A stretch of 64,000 bases of DNA, taken from positions 44,141 to 108,140 of the forward strand of contig NZ_BOPG01000082.1 in NCBI RefSeq assembly GCF_016863635.1, read 5' to 3'. The stretch is from Virgisporangium aurantiacum (GTDB lineage: Bacteria; Actinomycetota; Actinomycetes; Mycobacteriales; Micromonosporaceae). The notes beneath the pieces are model-generated. The model was given only the letters and a program-made list of their open reading frames with translations. It ran no database searches and was not told the DNA's origin. The translations under genes were made by a program, and so were the position numbers. Position 1 is the first letter of the stretch; every line of letters begins with the position of its first letter. Below, in pieces: positions 8,184 to 16,254 of the stretch.

Positions 8184-8825
8184 ATGGAAACACCCACACC
8201 CGGCGATCGGGCCCGTGGCCTCGCCGCCGAGTCGCTCGCGTCCGACGACCCGACCGGCTGGTTCGAGCGGCTCTACGGCGACGGCGACCTGACCGTCCCC
8301 TGGCACCAGGACGGGCCCGACCCGCATCTCAAGGGCTGGGCGGAGGCGAAGAAGCTCGACGGCGTCGGGCAGACCGCCCTCGTGGTCGGTGCCGGGCTCG
8401 GCGACGACGCGGAGTTCGTCGCCGGGCTCGGCTTCGCCACCACCGCGTTCGACGTGGCGCCGAGCGCGGTGGAGCGGGCCCGGCAGCGGTTCCCCGCATC
8501 GACGGTGCGCTACGAGGTGGCCGACCTGCTGAACCTGCCGGCCGGCTGGCGGTTCGACCTCGTGGTGGAGAACTTCACGGTGCAGTCGCTCCCGGTCGGG
8601 CTTCGAAAAGAGGCGATCGCGGCGGTGGCCCGCGCGGTGGCGCCGGGCGGAACCCTGATCGTGCACGCCACGTACCGCGATCCAGCGGTCGAACGGCCGG
8701 GACCGCCGTGGCCGCTCACGCGGGAAGACGTCGACGGGTTCGGCCTGAACCCGGTGACGGTGACGCTGATCCCGGAGCCCGGCCACCCGCACCTGGGGAC
8801 CTGGCAGGCCGAGTTCACCGCGTAG
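8184..8825 (+). CDS. Class I SAM-dependent methyltransferase
   Basis: A 213-residue Rossmann-fold methyltransferase. Motif I is ALVVGAGLGDDAEFVA, the acidic end of strand 2 is AFDVAPSAVERAR, and strand 4 reads FDLVVENFTVQSLP. The overall pattern resembles thiopurine-methyltransferase-like small-molecule enzymes, including the N-terminal PWHQDGPDP segment that precedes the cofactor site. The start lies 11 bases after the transporter stop, so it is probably expressed with it. The substrate cannot be read from the sequence. Its 3' end overlaps the convergent SDR gene by 11 bases. Confidence 0.85.
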   Translation: METPTPGDRARGLAAESLASDDPTGWFERLYGDGDLTVPWHQDGPDPHLKGWAEAKKLDGVGQTALVVGAGLGDDAEFVAGLGFATTAFDVAPSAVERARQRFPASTVRYEVADLLNLPAGWRFDLVVENFTVQSLPVGLRKEAIAAVARAVAPGGTLIVHATYRDPAVERPGPPWPLTREDVDGFGLNPVTVTLIPEPGHPHLGTWQAEFTA

Positions 8826-9468
8826 CGAGCCGTTTCAGGTCCCGGGTGCGCAAAACCCGGCCCTCGCCGTCGCCGAGCGCGGCCTCGATCATGCCGCGGG
8901 CCAGGTCGGTGGCGGTGATCGCGAGGCCCGGCAGGATCGCGTTGAGGGCCGGGAAGACCGCGCGCATCAGGGCACCGGCCGGCCGTTCCGGCTCCGGGTG
9001 GATGTATCCGGGACGCACGACGAACAGCCGCCGCAGCCCGTTGCCGGCCAACTGCGCCTCGGCCTCGCCCTTCACCCGGGCATAGCGGAAGAGCCCGCGC
9101 TGGCTGGCACCGGCGGCGCTCAGGTGCACGAACGTGTGCTCCGGGCTGCGTTCCCGCAGGATGTCGGCGGCCGCGAGCGGGTAGGTGAGCGTCACCTCGC
9201 GGTAACCGACGGCACTGCCGGCCCGCCGTCGCGACGTGCCGAGACAGAAGAAACACGCGGCGACGCCGGTGAGCTGGTGCGCCAGCGACTCGGGGTGGCT
9301 GAAGTCGTGGCAGTGGATGTCGATCAGCCGCGGGTGCCCGATGCCGATCGGCCGGCGCGTGATGGCGCGGACCTCGGCGACGCGCTCGTCGGCCAGGCAC
9401 TGCGCCACGACGGCCGAGCCGGCGGTGCCGGTGGCGCCGAACACCACGACGCGGACCGGATCGGACAT
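8815..9468 (-). CDS. NAD(P)-binding atypical SDR / epimerase-like protein
   Basis: A 217-residue Rossmann protein beginning RVVVFGATGTAGSAVV, the GxxGxxG dinucleotide-binding loop of atypical short-chain dehydrogenases. Later segments VHLSAAGAS and YARVKGEAE provide the strand-5 Ser and the Y-x-x-x-K pair, and RPGYIHPE the lid region. Proteins of this size often act as quinone or flavin reductases, or as assembly factors (HTATIP2-like). ATG at 9468 is chosen; CAGGAGG lies about ten bases before it. It diverges from the AraC-type gene across only 56 bases. Confidence 0.82.
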   Translation of the reverse strand: MSDPVRVVVFGATGTAGSAVVAQCLADERVAEVRAITRRPIGIGHPRLIDIHCHDFSHPESLAHQLTGVAACFFCLGTSRRRAGSAVGYREVTLTYPLAAADILRERSPEHTFVHLSAAGASQRGLFRYARVKGEAEAQLAGNGLRRLFVVRPGYIHPEPERPAGALMRAVFPALNAILPGLAITATDLARGMIEAALGDGEGRVLRTRDLKRLATR

Positions 9469-9524
9469 GTGCGTGCGCCTCCTGAGGACTCCAACCCGGC
9501 CGTCGGAATTCTAAGCTAGGGCCC

Positions 9525-9977
9525 GTGACCCATGCCGTCGCCGTGCAGTTGCTCATGCACCTGCGCCGCGCCCGTGATCACATCGACCGGTACTACCGCG
9601 AGCCCCTCGATCTCGACGCGCTGGCCAGGGTCGCCGGCGTATCGAAGTACCACTTCGCCCGCACGTTCGAGCTGGCCTACGGCGAGACGCCCATCCGGTA
9701 CCTGACCCGTCGTCGCATCGAACGGGCACAGGACCTGCTCCGGCACGCGAACCTGACCGTCACCGAGGTGTGCATGGAGGTCGGGTTCGCGAGTCTCGGC
9801 TCGTTCTCGTCGCGGTTCACCAGCCTGGTGGGCGAGAGCCCCACCGCCTACCGGAACCGGTGGGCCGCCCGCGGCGCTCCCCATGTACCCGGCTGTTGGC
9901 TGTTCATGCGCGGCGTCCTCGACCACTCCGGAACCAGCGAAGCAATCTCGGAGAAGCACGGAGAGCAACCGCGGTAG
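9525..9977 (+). CDS. AraC-family transcriptional regulator (short)
   Basis: A 150-residue protein that is almost entirely an AraC/XylS double helix-turn-helix domain, residues about 10-115. The first HTH is LDALARVAGVSKYHFARTFEL; the second is TVTEVCMEVGFASLGSFSSRF, followed by the usual GESPTAYRNRW. There is no separate ligand domain, so any signal sensing must be indirect. Start GTG. The VOC-fold gene begins 13 bases after its stop, which suggests that the regulator controls or is co-expressed with it. This AraC-plus-glyoxalase arrangement is common in actinomycetes. Confidence 0.88.
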   Translation: MTHAVAVQLLMHLRRARDHIDRYYREPLDLDALARVAGVSKYHFARTFELAYGETPIRYLTRRRIERAQDLLRHANLTVTEVCMEVGFASLGSFSSRFTSLVGESPTAYRNRWAARGAPHVPGCWLFMRGVLDHSGTSEAISEKHGEQPR

Positions 9978-9990
9978 TAGCGTCCATTGC

Positions 9991-10425
9991 ATGATCACAA
10001 ACGTTTCGCTCGTCACCGTGTACTGCCTTGACCAGGACAAAGCCCGCGATTTCTACGTCGACGTGCTCGGCTTCGAGGCGGCCGTCGACATCTCGATGGG
10101 TGATGGCTTCCGATGGGTGACGCTGAAGCACCCGAGCCAGCCCGAACTCGAACTGACCCTGATGGTGCCCGGCCCGCCGCTGACCGCCGAGGCGGCCGCC
10201 TTCTACCGCGGGCAACTGGAGAAGGGTGAGATGGGCGGCCTGGGCCTCCAGGTCGACGACTGTCGCAAGACGTACGAGGAGCTCGTCGCCAAGGGCGTGA
10301 CGTTCATCCAGGAACCGTCCGACCGCCCCTACGGTGTAGAGGCGGTCTGTCGCGACGTCTCGGGCAACTGGCTCGTGCTGGTCGAGAAGAAGGCGTTCAC
10401 ACCGGGTGACTTCAGCGGCGGGTGA
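9991..10425 (+). CDS. VOC-superfamily (glyoxalase/bleomycin resistance-like) protein
   Basis: A 144-residue vicinal-oxygen-chelate protein with paired beta-alpha-beta-beta-beta units: VSLVTVYCLDQDKARDFYVDVLGF at the start and GLGLQVDDCRKTYEELVAKG in the second half. The final strand NWLVLVEK is in place. Candidate metal ligands are His near residue 47 and Glu near 112, so it may be a metal-dependent lyase, dioxygenase or binding protein. I start it at ATG 9991 because the earlier in-frame ATG (9883) lies inside the AraC gene. The gene ends 14 bases into the convergent membrane-protein gene. Confidence 0.88.
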   Translation: MITNVSLVTVYCLDQDKARDFYVDVLGFEAAVDISMGDGFRWVTLKHPSQPELELTLMVPGPPLTAEAAAFYRGQLEKGEMGGLGLQVDDCRKTYEELVAKGVTFIQEPSDRPYGVEAVCRDVSGNWLVLVEKKAFTPGDFSGG

Positions 10426-11047
10426 GCTCCGGGCGCAACGCGAGGATCAGGCCGAGTGCCGTGTACCCGATCAGCAGGTGACCCACGGCCACCCACTGGG
10501 CGACCGCGCCGCCGACGATCACGAACACGGGTACGGTCACCGGCGCCCAGCTCTCCGCCACCGCCGGCCATCCGCGGGCCAGCCCGCGCCACCGCCCGGC
10601 GATCGCCACCTTCACGCCGATGATCGCCATCCCCAGCATCGAGAGTGGCCAGAACGCGTCGAGCACGGCCAGCCACACGTCGTCCCGGAAGGCCGGGACG
10701 GCGCCGTGTAAAACGGTCCAGAGCGTCGCGAGGGTCAGCAGGCCGAACTCGACGCGCAGCATGCCGCGGGCGATCCTGGTGACCCCGGTCGCGCCGGTCT
10801 TGAGCTGGGCGGCGACCAGCGCGAAGAGGCCGATCTGGAACGGCAGGCCGCTGAGGTCGCCGATCGTGATGCCGATCGTGGTCTCCGGCACGTTGCCGAC
10901 GGTGGCCAGCCCGGCGACCCAGCAGAGCGTGCCGGCGGTGACCATGATGCCGGCCCGCCGCACCGCGCGGTCGGCGTCCACGACAGGTGCGGGATCAAGA
11001 GCGGGGACGTCGGTGCGGGCGTAAGCGGGGTTGGTCGAGATCGTCAT
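10412..11047 (-). CDS. Predicted membrane protein, likely two-component target
   Basis: A 211-residue protein with about five hydrophobic segments (starting near residue 33) after a polar N-terminus of 30 residues. AAGGA lies seven bases before the ATG at 11047. A much longer antisense-style frame continues upstream but loses coding character, so the ATG is preferred. I recognise no family. It faces the histidine kinase gene across a 165-base gap that carries two identical dyads, so it is a plausible target of that two-component system, perhaps responding to envelope stress. Confidence 0.75.
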   Translation of the reverse strand: MTISTNPAYARTDVPALDPAPVVDADRAVRRAGIMVTAGTLCWVAGLATVGNVPETTIGITIGDLSGLPFQIGLFALVAAQLKTGATGVTRIARGMLRVEFGLLTLATLWTVLHGAVPAFRDDVWLAVLDAFWPLSMLGMAIIGVKVAIAGRWRGLARGWPAVAESWAPVTVPVFVIVGGAVAQWVAVGHLLIGYTALGLILALRPELTRR

Positions 11048-11147
11048 GTCGGGTCCTTCGGAAGTCGGTGCGTTGACACCGGGAACCTTCGGCGGGGCGC
11101 GTCCCGGGCCGGCAGGGCTCGCCGCCCCGGATCGGGTCCTGCCCGGT

Positions 11148-11189
11148 GTCCCGACCCGGACGGGACCGTTGTCCCGACGACCGCGGGAC
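11148..11189. promoter_or_regulatory. Tandem GTCCCG-N7-CGGGAC dyads
   Basis: Two copies of GTCCCG-N7-CGGGAC lie at 11148-11166 and 11171-11189, with centres 23 bases apart, about two helical turns. A fifth half site (GTCCCG) is at 11101-11106. The first two spacer bases are AC in both copies. The location between the divergent membrane-protein gene and the kinase gene suits a NarL-type response regulator, whose dimers bind short inverted half sites. The likely binder is the regulator at 13231, controlling both the membrane protein and its own operon. Confidence 0.6.
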
Positions 11190-11212
11190 GCCTGAGCTGC
11201 GACGATGCCTGA

Positions 11213-13234
11213 GTGAGGCACGAAAGGAAGATCGCCGGCGCCGTGATCGTGGTGGCCGTCGCCGCCACCGTGGCCGCGGCCGTCCTCGACCTCCGCGTCC
11301 CCGCGGCCCACCGCCGGGACCTGGTGCTGGAGGCGGGCTGGCTCGCCGGCATCCCCGGCGTCGTCCTCGCGGTGCCCGGCGCTCTCCTCCTGCGCAGGAT
11401 CCCCACCCACCCGGTCGCCTGGGTGCTGTGCGTCACCGGCCTGCACTGGAGCCTCGACGGCTTCGCGTCGAGCTGGCTGGCGTACGCCACGCTGAGCGAA
11501 CCGGCCAGACCGGGAGCGGAGTTCGCGTTCTGGGCGTACCAGCGGCTGGGCGCCAGCCTCCTGCTCGCGCTCCCGCTCGTCCTCCTGCTCTATCCCGACG
11601 GGCGCCTGCCGGTCGGCCGGTGGTGGCGCGTGGCGGCGATCGTCAGCCTGGCCGCGACGGCGCTGTTCCCGCTGGCGCTGCTGGCGGTGCCGAGCGACAT
11701 CGCGCAGGACCAGCAGACCGGCGCGGCCCTGCCGGCCGCCTTCGCCGCGCTGAACCTGGACCTCACCACGATCCCGCTGCCGCCCGGCGTCTGGGAGCCG
11801 GTGTTCGCCGCGACCCTGGCGCTGGTGCCGCTCAGCCTGCTCGTGCCGTTCGCCGTGGTGATCAAGCGGTACCGGGCCAACCGCGTCCGGATGCGCTGGC
11901 TGCTGTGGGCGGCGGTCGTCGACGTGCTGGTGATGCTCTCGACGGTGGTCACGCCGGACTGGTTCACGTCGGTCGCCCTCACGATCGCCGTGTGCGTCAC
12001 CGGCGTGGCCGTCGCCATCGGGATCGTCCGGCCCGACGTCACCGACGTCGACGAACTGCTCGGCGGCACCCTCCGGTACGGCGCCCTGGCGATCGCGGTG
12101 GTCGCGGTCGACGCCCTCGTGCTCGGCGTGACGACCGCGCTGGCCGAACGCGACGCGGCGGTGCTGGCGTTGCTGGTGGTCACCGCCGTCTACGGGCCGC
12201 TGCGGCACCGGCTGTGGCGGCTCGCCGGCCGGCTGATGTTCGGTCGCCGCGACGACCGGTACGGCGTCGTCGCGAGCCTGGCCGAGCAGTTGGAGCGCTC
12301 GCCGGCGCCGGAGGAGCAACTGCTCGCCGTGGCCCGCACGGTCGCCGAGGCGTTCCGGGCGCCGTTCGTCGCGGTCGAGGTCGATCGCGCCGGTTCGGCG
12401 TCGCTGGTCGCTTCGTACGGGACGCGTCCGCGCGAGACCCAGGTGCTGCCGATCACCTACCGGGGCGAGGCGGTCGGCCGGCTGGTCCTCGGCCGGCCGG
12501 GTCGGCTCCGCGCGCTGTCCGCCCGCGACGAACGGCTGCTCGGTGACGTCGTGCGCCAGGCCGCCGCCGCGGTCCGGGCCGGCCACCTCGCCGCCGAACT
12601 CCAGCGCAGCCGCCACCAGATCGTGACGGCGCGGGAGGAGGAACGCCGGCGCCTGCGCCGCGACCTGCACGACGGGTTGGGCCCGAGCCTCGGCGCGGTC
12701 GCGCTGCGCATCGACGCGGCCCGCAACGTCCTGCGCAAGGACGCGGTCCGCGGCGACGGGATGCTGGTCCAGGCCCGCGAGGACGCCCGTGCGGCACTCG
12801 CCGACGTGCGGCGGCTGGTGCACGACCTGCGTCCACCCGCCCTCGACGACGTGGGCCTCCTCGGCGCGATCCGGCAGCAGGCGGACAAGATGCCCGGCCC
12901 GACCGTGACCGTGGACGGCGGCGACGGGCTCGACCGGTTGCCGGCGGCGGTCGAGGTGGCGGCGTACCGGATCGTGTCGGAGGCGCTCACCAACGTGGTC
13001 AAGCACGCGTCGGCGTCCGCGTGCACGGTGACGCTGGCCGTGGCCGGTGGCGATCTCGTGGTCGAGGTGGCCGACGACGGCGTCGGGATCCGTCCCGAGA
13101 CGCCCGCCGGGGTGGGCCTGGTCTCGATCCGCGAACGCGTGGCTGAGCTGGGCGGACACTGCCGGATAGAGTGCCCGGGCGAGCACGGGACCCTGGTGCG
13201 GGCGGTGCTTCCGTTGCTGGAGGTGGCGAAGTGA
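11213..13234 (+). CDS. Sensor histidine kinase, NarL/DesK class (HisKA_3)
   Basis: A 673-residue membrane kinase. The first 330 residues contain about nine hydrophobic segments, forming a large membrane sensor. A GAF-like region follows (about 350-455), then the HisKA_3 dimerisation helix EEERRRLRRDLHDGLGPSLG with phospho-acceptor His486. The HATPase_c domain has an N box near SEALTNVVKHA and a G box at VADDGVGI. This class pairs with LuxR-type regulators, and the next gene, overlapping by GTGA, is one. Start GTG at 11213. The signal is unknown; a membrane-embedded sensor usually reads lipid or cell-envelope state. Confidence 0.93.
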   Translation: MRHERKIAGAVIVVAVAATVAAAVLDLRVPAAHRRDLVLEAGWLAGIPGVVLAVPGALLLRRIPTHPVAWVLCVTGLHWSLDGFASSWLAYATLSEPARPGAEFAFWAYQRLGASLLLALPLVLLLYPDGRLPVGRWWRVAAIVSLAATALFPLALLAVPSDIAQDQQTGAALPAAFAALNLDLTTIPLPPGVWEPVFAATLALVPLSLLVPFAVVIKRYRANRVRMRWLLWAAVVDVLVMLSTVVTPDWFTSVALTIAVCVTGVAVAIGIVRPDVTDVDELLGGTLRYGALAIAVVAVDALVLGVTTALAERDAAVLALLVVTAVYGPLRHRLWRLAGRLMFGRRDDRYGVVASLAEQLERSPAPEEQLLAVARTVAEAFRAPFVAVEVDRAGSASLVASYGTRPRETQVLPITYRGEAVGRLVLGRPGRLRALSARDERLLGDVVRQAAAAVRAGHLAAELQRSRHQIVTAREEERRRLRRDLHDGLGPSLGAVALRIDAARNVLRKDAVRGDGMLVQAREDARAALADVRRLVHDLRPPALDDVGLLGAIRQQADKMPGPTVTVDGGDGLDRLPAAVEVAAYRIVSEALTNVVKHASASACTVTLAVAGGDLVVEVADDGVGIRPETPAGVGLVSIRERVAELGGHCRIECPGEHGTLVRAVLPLLEVAK

Positions 13235-13872
13235 CCAGTGTTCTCGTTGCCGACGACCACCCGGTGTTCCGCGACGGTCTGGCGATGCTGCTGGGGTCGG
13301 TCGACGGCATCGAGGTGGTCGGCACGGCCGCCAACGGGGTGGTCGCGGTGGAGTCCGCGGTGCGCCTGCGTCCCGACGTGGTCGTGATGGACGTGCAGAT
13401 GCCCGAGCTGAACGGCGTCGAGGCCACCCGCCGACTGGCCGCCGAGGCGCCCGACGTCGGGATCCTCGTGCTCACGATGTCGGAGGACGACGGCACGGTG
13501 TTCGCCGCGCTCCGCGCCGGTGCGCGCGGCTACCTGGTCAAGGGCGCCGAGCAGGAGGAGATCGTGCGGGCGATCACCACGGTCGCGGCGGGCGGCGTGG
13601 TGTTCGGAGCGGCGCTCGCGCTGCGCATCGCCGAGTTCTTCGCGGGGGCGGCGGCGTCTGCGGTGGCTGAGCCGTTTCCGCAGCTCACGGTCCGCGAGCG
13701 GGAGATTTTGGACCTGTTGGCAGCGGGCCGGTCGAACGGCCAGATCGCGGGCACGCTCTACCTGTCGCCGAAGACGGTACGCAACACCGTGTCCAACGTC
13801 TTCGCGAAGCTGCAGGTGGCCGACCGCGCCGAGGCCATCGTGCGCGCCCGGGATGCGGGGCTGGGTCGGTAG
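13231..13872 (+). CDS. NarL/FixJ-type response regulator
   Basis: A 213-residue two-domain regulator. The receiver domain has the acidic pair DDH at residues 8-10, phospho-acceptor Asp54 in VVVMDVQMP, and the conserved Lys in YLVKGA near 105. The LuxR HTH covers about 150-205 (LTVREREILDLLAAGRSNGQIA...LSPKTVRNTVSNVFAKL). Its GTG start overlaps the kinase stop (GTGA), which gives coupled translation. It probably binds the tandem dyads at 11148-11189. Confidence 0.95.
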   Translation: MTSVLVADDHPVFRDGLAMLLGSVDGIEVVGTAANGVVAVESAVRLRPDVVVMDVQMPELNGVEATRRLAAEAPDVGILVLTMSEDDGTVFAALRAGARGYLVKGAEQEEIVRAITTVAAGGVVFGAALALRIAEFFAGAAASAVAEPFPQLTVREREILDLLAAGRSNGQIAGTLYLSPKTVRNTVSNVFAKLQVADRAEAIVRARDAGLGR

Positions 13873-13924
13873 CTGTTTGGTTTCGCTTTCTCAGCTGACC
13901 GGGTGCCGGACCGATGGGTTGAGC

Positions 13925-14632
13925 GTGACCGCCACCCCGAGGCTGCGGAGGGCAGCACCCCGACCGCTCCCCGGCGAACCCGACGAGTCCGACGAGGCCG
14001 ACGCGCTTTGCGGGCGTCGGCCGCGCCGGCGCCACCGCGTGCTGCGCGCGTCGCTCGGGGTCGTCCTGCTCATCGTGCTGGGCGGCTGTTCGCTGCTCGG
14101 GTTGGGCACCGACCCGGGGTCGGACGGCGACGCGACGGAGAGCCCGGGCGCCGGCGCGGAGTGGTTCTGGTACCAGCAGGGCGACCGGGTGGCCTCCCCG
14201 GTGGCACCGGCCCTCCCGGCGACCGGCGTCCCGGGTGGCGACGACTACACGGTGACGCAGACCGTGTACCAGCAGCCCTCGGGCAGCGGCCGCCCGTACT
14301 GCCTGCGGCGGCTACGCGCCGACACCATGTACTGGCTCAACGCCACCCCGGGCGTCGGCCAGGCCGGCGTGACCTGGATGAGCCTCGGCGACCCGCGCAT
14401 CGTCAACTACAAGGTCGCGGCGGTGCTGCAGAACCGGCCGGGTGGCTCGGTGCCGCCGGCCGTCTGGACCCAGGTGCCCGCGCCGGACGGGTGCCAGCAG
14501 GTGGACGTCACCGTCACCGGGCTGTTGAGCGGCAGCTGGTACGTGTTCTGGCTGGACGTCGTCCTCACCACGGCACCCACCGGCCGCCGCGAGCCGATGA
14601 TCGGCCGGTCGCCCGCGTTCCAGGTCCTGTAG
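13925..14632 (+). CDS. Predicted lipoprotein of unknown function
   Basis: A 235-residue protein. After a 40-residue Arg-rich cytoplasmic stretch comes a hydrophobic segment ending in the lipobox LGGC, then an acidic, Gly/Ser-rich spacer and a globular domain with two cysteines (YCLRRL and DGCQQV) that may form a disulfide. The domain is beta-rich and ends in a fibronectin-like pattern (VDVTVTGLLSGSWYVFWLDV). The GTG at 13925 is the best start because coding bias begins there, but no strong ribosome binding site is seen. It follows the two-component genes on the same strand by 52 bases and may share their signal. Confidence 0.65.
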   Translation: MTATPRLRRAAPRPLPGEPDESDEADALCGRRPRRRHRVLRASLGVVLLIVLGGCSLLGLGTDPGSDGDATESPGAGAEWFWYQQGDRVASPVAPALPATGVPGGDDYTVTQTVYQQPSGSGRPYCLRRLRADTMYWLNATPGVGQAGVTWMSLGDPRIVNYKVAAVLQNRPGGSVPPAVWTQVPAPDGCQQVDVTVTGLLSGSWYVFWLDVVLTTAPTGRREPMIGRSPAFQVL

Positions 14633-14766
14633 GCATCGTCCACCTACGATGGCTTCGTGGCCGAAGCCGGTATGACGCTGGTCCATGAAGCCGCCCGACG
14701 GCAGGGGCCCTGGCGGGCGCGATCCCCGACACCCGGTGGCGCTGGCCGGCGCTGCTGCTCGGCCCG

Positions 14767-14949
14767 GTGCTCGGTGCGGCGGCGGTGGTCGCGTACATGT
14801 TCCTGGGCGCGGTCGGCGGGGTCGAGCACCGCCGGCTCGTCGGCGTCAGCGCGGCCGGCGTGCTCGTGTACACCGAGGACGAGCTTTACACGTCGCTGAG
14901 AGAAGAGCGGTTCCACGAGACGATGAGCGACATCGTCGGCCCGCCCTAA
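14767..14949 (+). CDS. Small membrane protein, start uncertain (possible frameshift)
   Basis: The frame ending at 14949 codes for a hydrophobic segment followed by a soluble tail (EHRRLVGVSAAG...YTEDELYTSL). The first standard start in this frame is GTG 14767, inside the membrane segment. The upstream codons back to the stop at 14686-14688 look equally coding (AIPDTRWRWPALLLGP) but offer no ATG, GTG or TTG. An ATG at 14684 is in another frame, so either a one-base indel has damaged the gene, the sequence has an error, or a non-standard start is used. The stop overlaps the convergent YjbR gene by four bases. Confidence 0.4.
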   Translation: MLGAAAVVAYMFLGAVGGVEHRRLVGVSAAGVLVYTEDELYTSLREERFHETMSDIVGPP

Positions 14950-15323
14950 CCGCGGTCGGTCAGATACTCCTTCGCCAGCCGCTTGGGCGCCACCGCCAGC
15001 CACGCCTCTTCGAGGATCTCGGCGAGCTCGTCGGCGTCGATCTCCCCGAGCCGCACCAGCACCGCCGGATACCCGTTGAAGTGCGGCGTCGTGAAGTAGA
15101 CGTGCGGGCTGTCGGCCAGCAGCGTCTCCTTGGCGCCGACGCCCGGCGTCCGCACGCAGAGGATCGGGCCGTCGGGCGCGGCGGCGCCGAGGTCGGCCAG
15201 GTCCTTCTTCCGGAGCGGACGCTCCCAGGCGAACCCCTTGTCCTTGACCTTCCAGGCCATCTCGGCCTCGGCGGTCTCCGGCAGGGCCAGCGCGAGCCGG
15301 CGCACGTCGTCCCAGGTCGCCAT
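14946..15323 (-). CDS. MmcQ/YjbR-family DNA-binding-like protein
   Basis: A 125-residue protein matching the YjbR (double-wing, CyaY-like) family. It begins TWDDVRRLALALPETAEAEMAWKVKDKGFAWERPL, has the LCVRTPGVGAKETLLAD segment, and ends with LAEILEEAWLAVAPKRLAKEYL. Members are small, widely found and poorly characterised; they may bind DNA or act as chaperone-like factors. The gene is single, with convergent and co-directional neighbours that give no further hint. Confidence 0.88.
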   Translation of the reverse strand: MATWDDVRRLALALPETAEAEMAWKVKDKGFAWERPLRKKDLADLGAAAPDGPILCVRTPGVGAKETLLADSPHVYFTTPHFNGYPAVLVRLGEIDADELAEILEEAWLAVAPKRLAKEYLTDRG

Positions 15324-15332
15324 GGGTCCAGC

Positions 15333-16181
15333 CTAGGACTCGACGGGCACCGCCAACCCGGCCAACCGGTCGGGGTCGGCGATGATGTCGATCGTGGTCA
15401 CCCGGTCGCCCCGCACGGTGAGCGCGATGACCGCGAACGGCTGCCCGCCGGGCATGGGCACGAACCCGACCGCGCCGTTCACCAGCACCCGCCGCGCGAA
15501 CGGGGCCATCCGCGCGTAGCTGAGCACCTGCGGAGCGATCGCCTCGGCGCCGTGGAGTTCGGCCGGCGACCCGATGTCGGCGCGCAGCACCGCGTCGGGT
15601 GCCAGCACCTCCACCAGCGCCGAGAAGTCGCCGGCGCGGGCGGCGGCCAGGAACGCGTTCGCGACCTTCCACTGCCGGGCGAGGTCGACGTCGGGCGTCA
15701 CGGCCGCGTCGCGGATCCGGCGCCGGGCCCGGCTGGCCAGTTGCGCGGCGGCGTTGGGTGACCGGCCGACCAGCCGGCCGATGTCGTCGAACGGGACGCC
15801 GAGCGTGTCGTGCAGCACGAACGCGAGCCGCTCGGCCGGGGTCAGCGTGTCGAGCACCACCAGCAGGGCCAGCCCGACGGCGTCGGCCAGCAGCACCTCG
15901 TGCTCGGGGTCGATCCCGTCGGGCGCGGTCAGCACGGGATCGGGGATCCGCATCCCGAACGGCTCCTCGGGACGGGCGGCGCGCCGGCGCAGCGCGTCCA
16001 GGCAGACCCGCGCCGTGATCGTGGTCAGCCAGCCGGCCGGGTTCGTCACCTCGCCGGCGTCGGCGCGGGCGACCCGGATCCAGGTCTCCTGTACGGCGTC
16101 GTCGGCCTCGGTGAGCGAGCCGAGCATCCGGTAGGCCACGGCCCGCAGCCGCGGCCGGTGGATCTCGAAGAGCTCTTCCAC
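15333..16181 (-). CDS. ECF sigma factor, ECF41 (SigJ-like) group
   Basis: A 282-residue sigma factor. Region 2 spans about 5-70 (LRAVAYRMLGSLTEADDAVQETWIRV). Then comes a linker with a WLPEP-like motif (RIPDPV), region 4 at about 110-160 (LTPAERLAFVLHDTLGVPFDDIGRLVGRS), and a C-terminal SnoaL-like extension of about 110 residues ending in PDRLAGL, similar to the NPDKL signature. In ECF41 proteins the fused SnoaL-like domain replaces an anti-sigma factor. Typical targets are neighbouring oxidoreductase or epimerase genes, and one lies divergently next door. Start GTG 16181, with GGAGG eight bases before it. A matching autoregulatory promoter is at 16216-16242. Confidence 0.93.
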   Translation of the reverse strand: MEELFEIHRPRLRAVAYRMLGSLTEADDAVQETWIRVARADAGEVTNPAGWLTTITARVCLDALRRRAARPEEPFGMRIPDPVLTAPDGIDPEHEVLLADAVGLALLVVLDTLTPAERLAFVLHDTLGVPFDDIGRLVGRSPNAAAQLASRARRRIRDAAVTPDVDLARQWKVANAFLAAARAGDFSALVEVLAPDAVLRADIGSPAELHGAEAIAPQVLSYARMAPFARRVLVNGAVGFVPMPGGQPFAVIALTVRGDRVTTIDIIADPDRLAGLAVPVES

Positions 16182-16215
16182 GTCATGATCCTCCGTCGGT
16201 GTGCGTCAAAGAGGT

Positions 16216-16242
16216 GACGGACCAGCGTCCGGAAACCTGACA
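16216..16242 (-). promoter_or_regulatory. ECF41-type promoter for the sigma factor gene
   Basis: Read on the minus strand, TGTCAGG (16242-16236) is followed by 16 bases and CGTC (16219-16216). The published ECF41 consensus, as I recall it, is TGTCACA and CGTC with about 16 bases between. Five of seven -35 bases and all four -10 bases fit. The predicted start site lies about 25-30 bases before the GTG at 16181, so the sigma factor probably drives its own gene, as is usual for ECF41. Confidence 0.55.
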
Positions 16243-16254
16243 AGGGAGACCCCC

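Noticed and set aside
11048..13186. Antisense continuation of the membrane-protein frame across the kinase gene
   Set aside because: The kinase has complete motifs on the plus strand; the antisense part is low-complexity His/Arg/Gln.
16201..16254. Second ECF41 promoter on the plus strand for the NAD(P)H-binding gene
   Set aside because: A CGTC occurs (16226-16229) but no TGTCA-like box is at the right distance.
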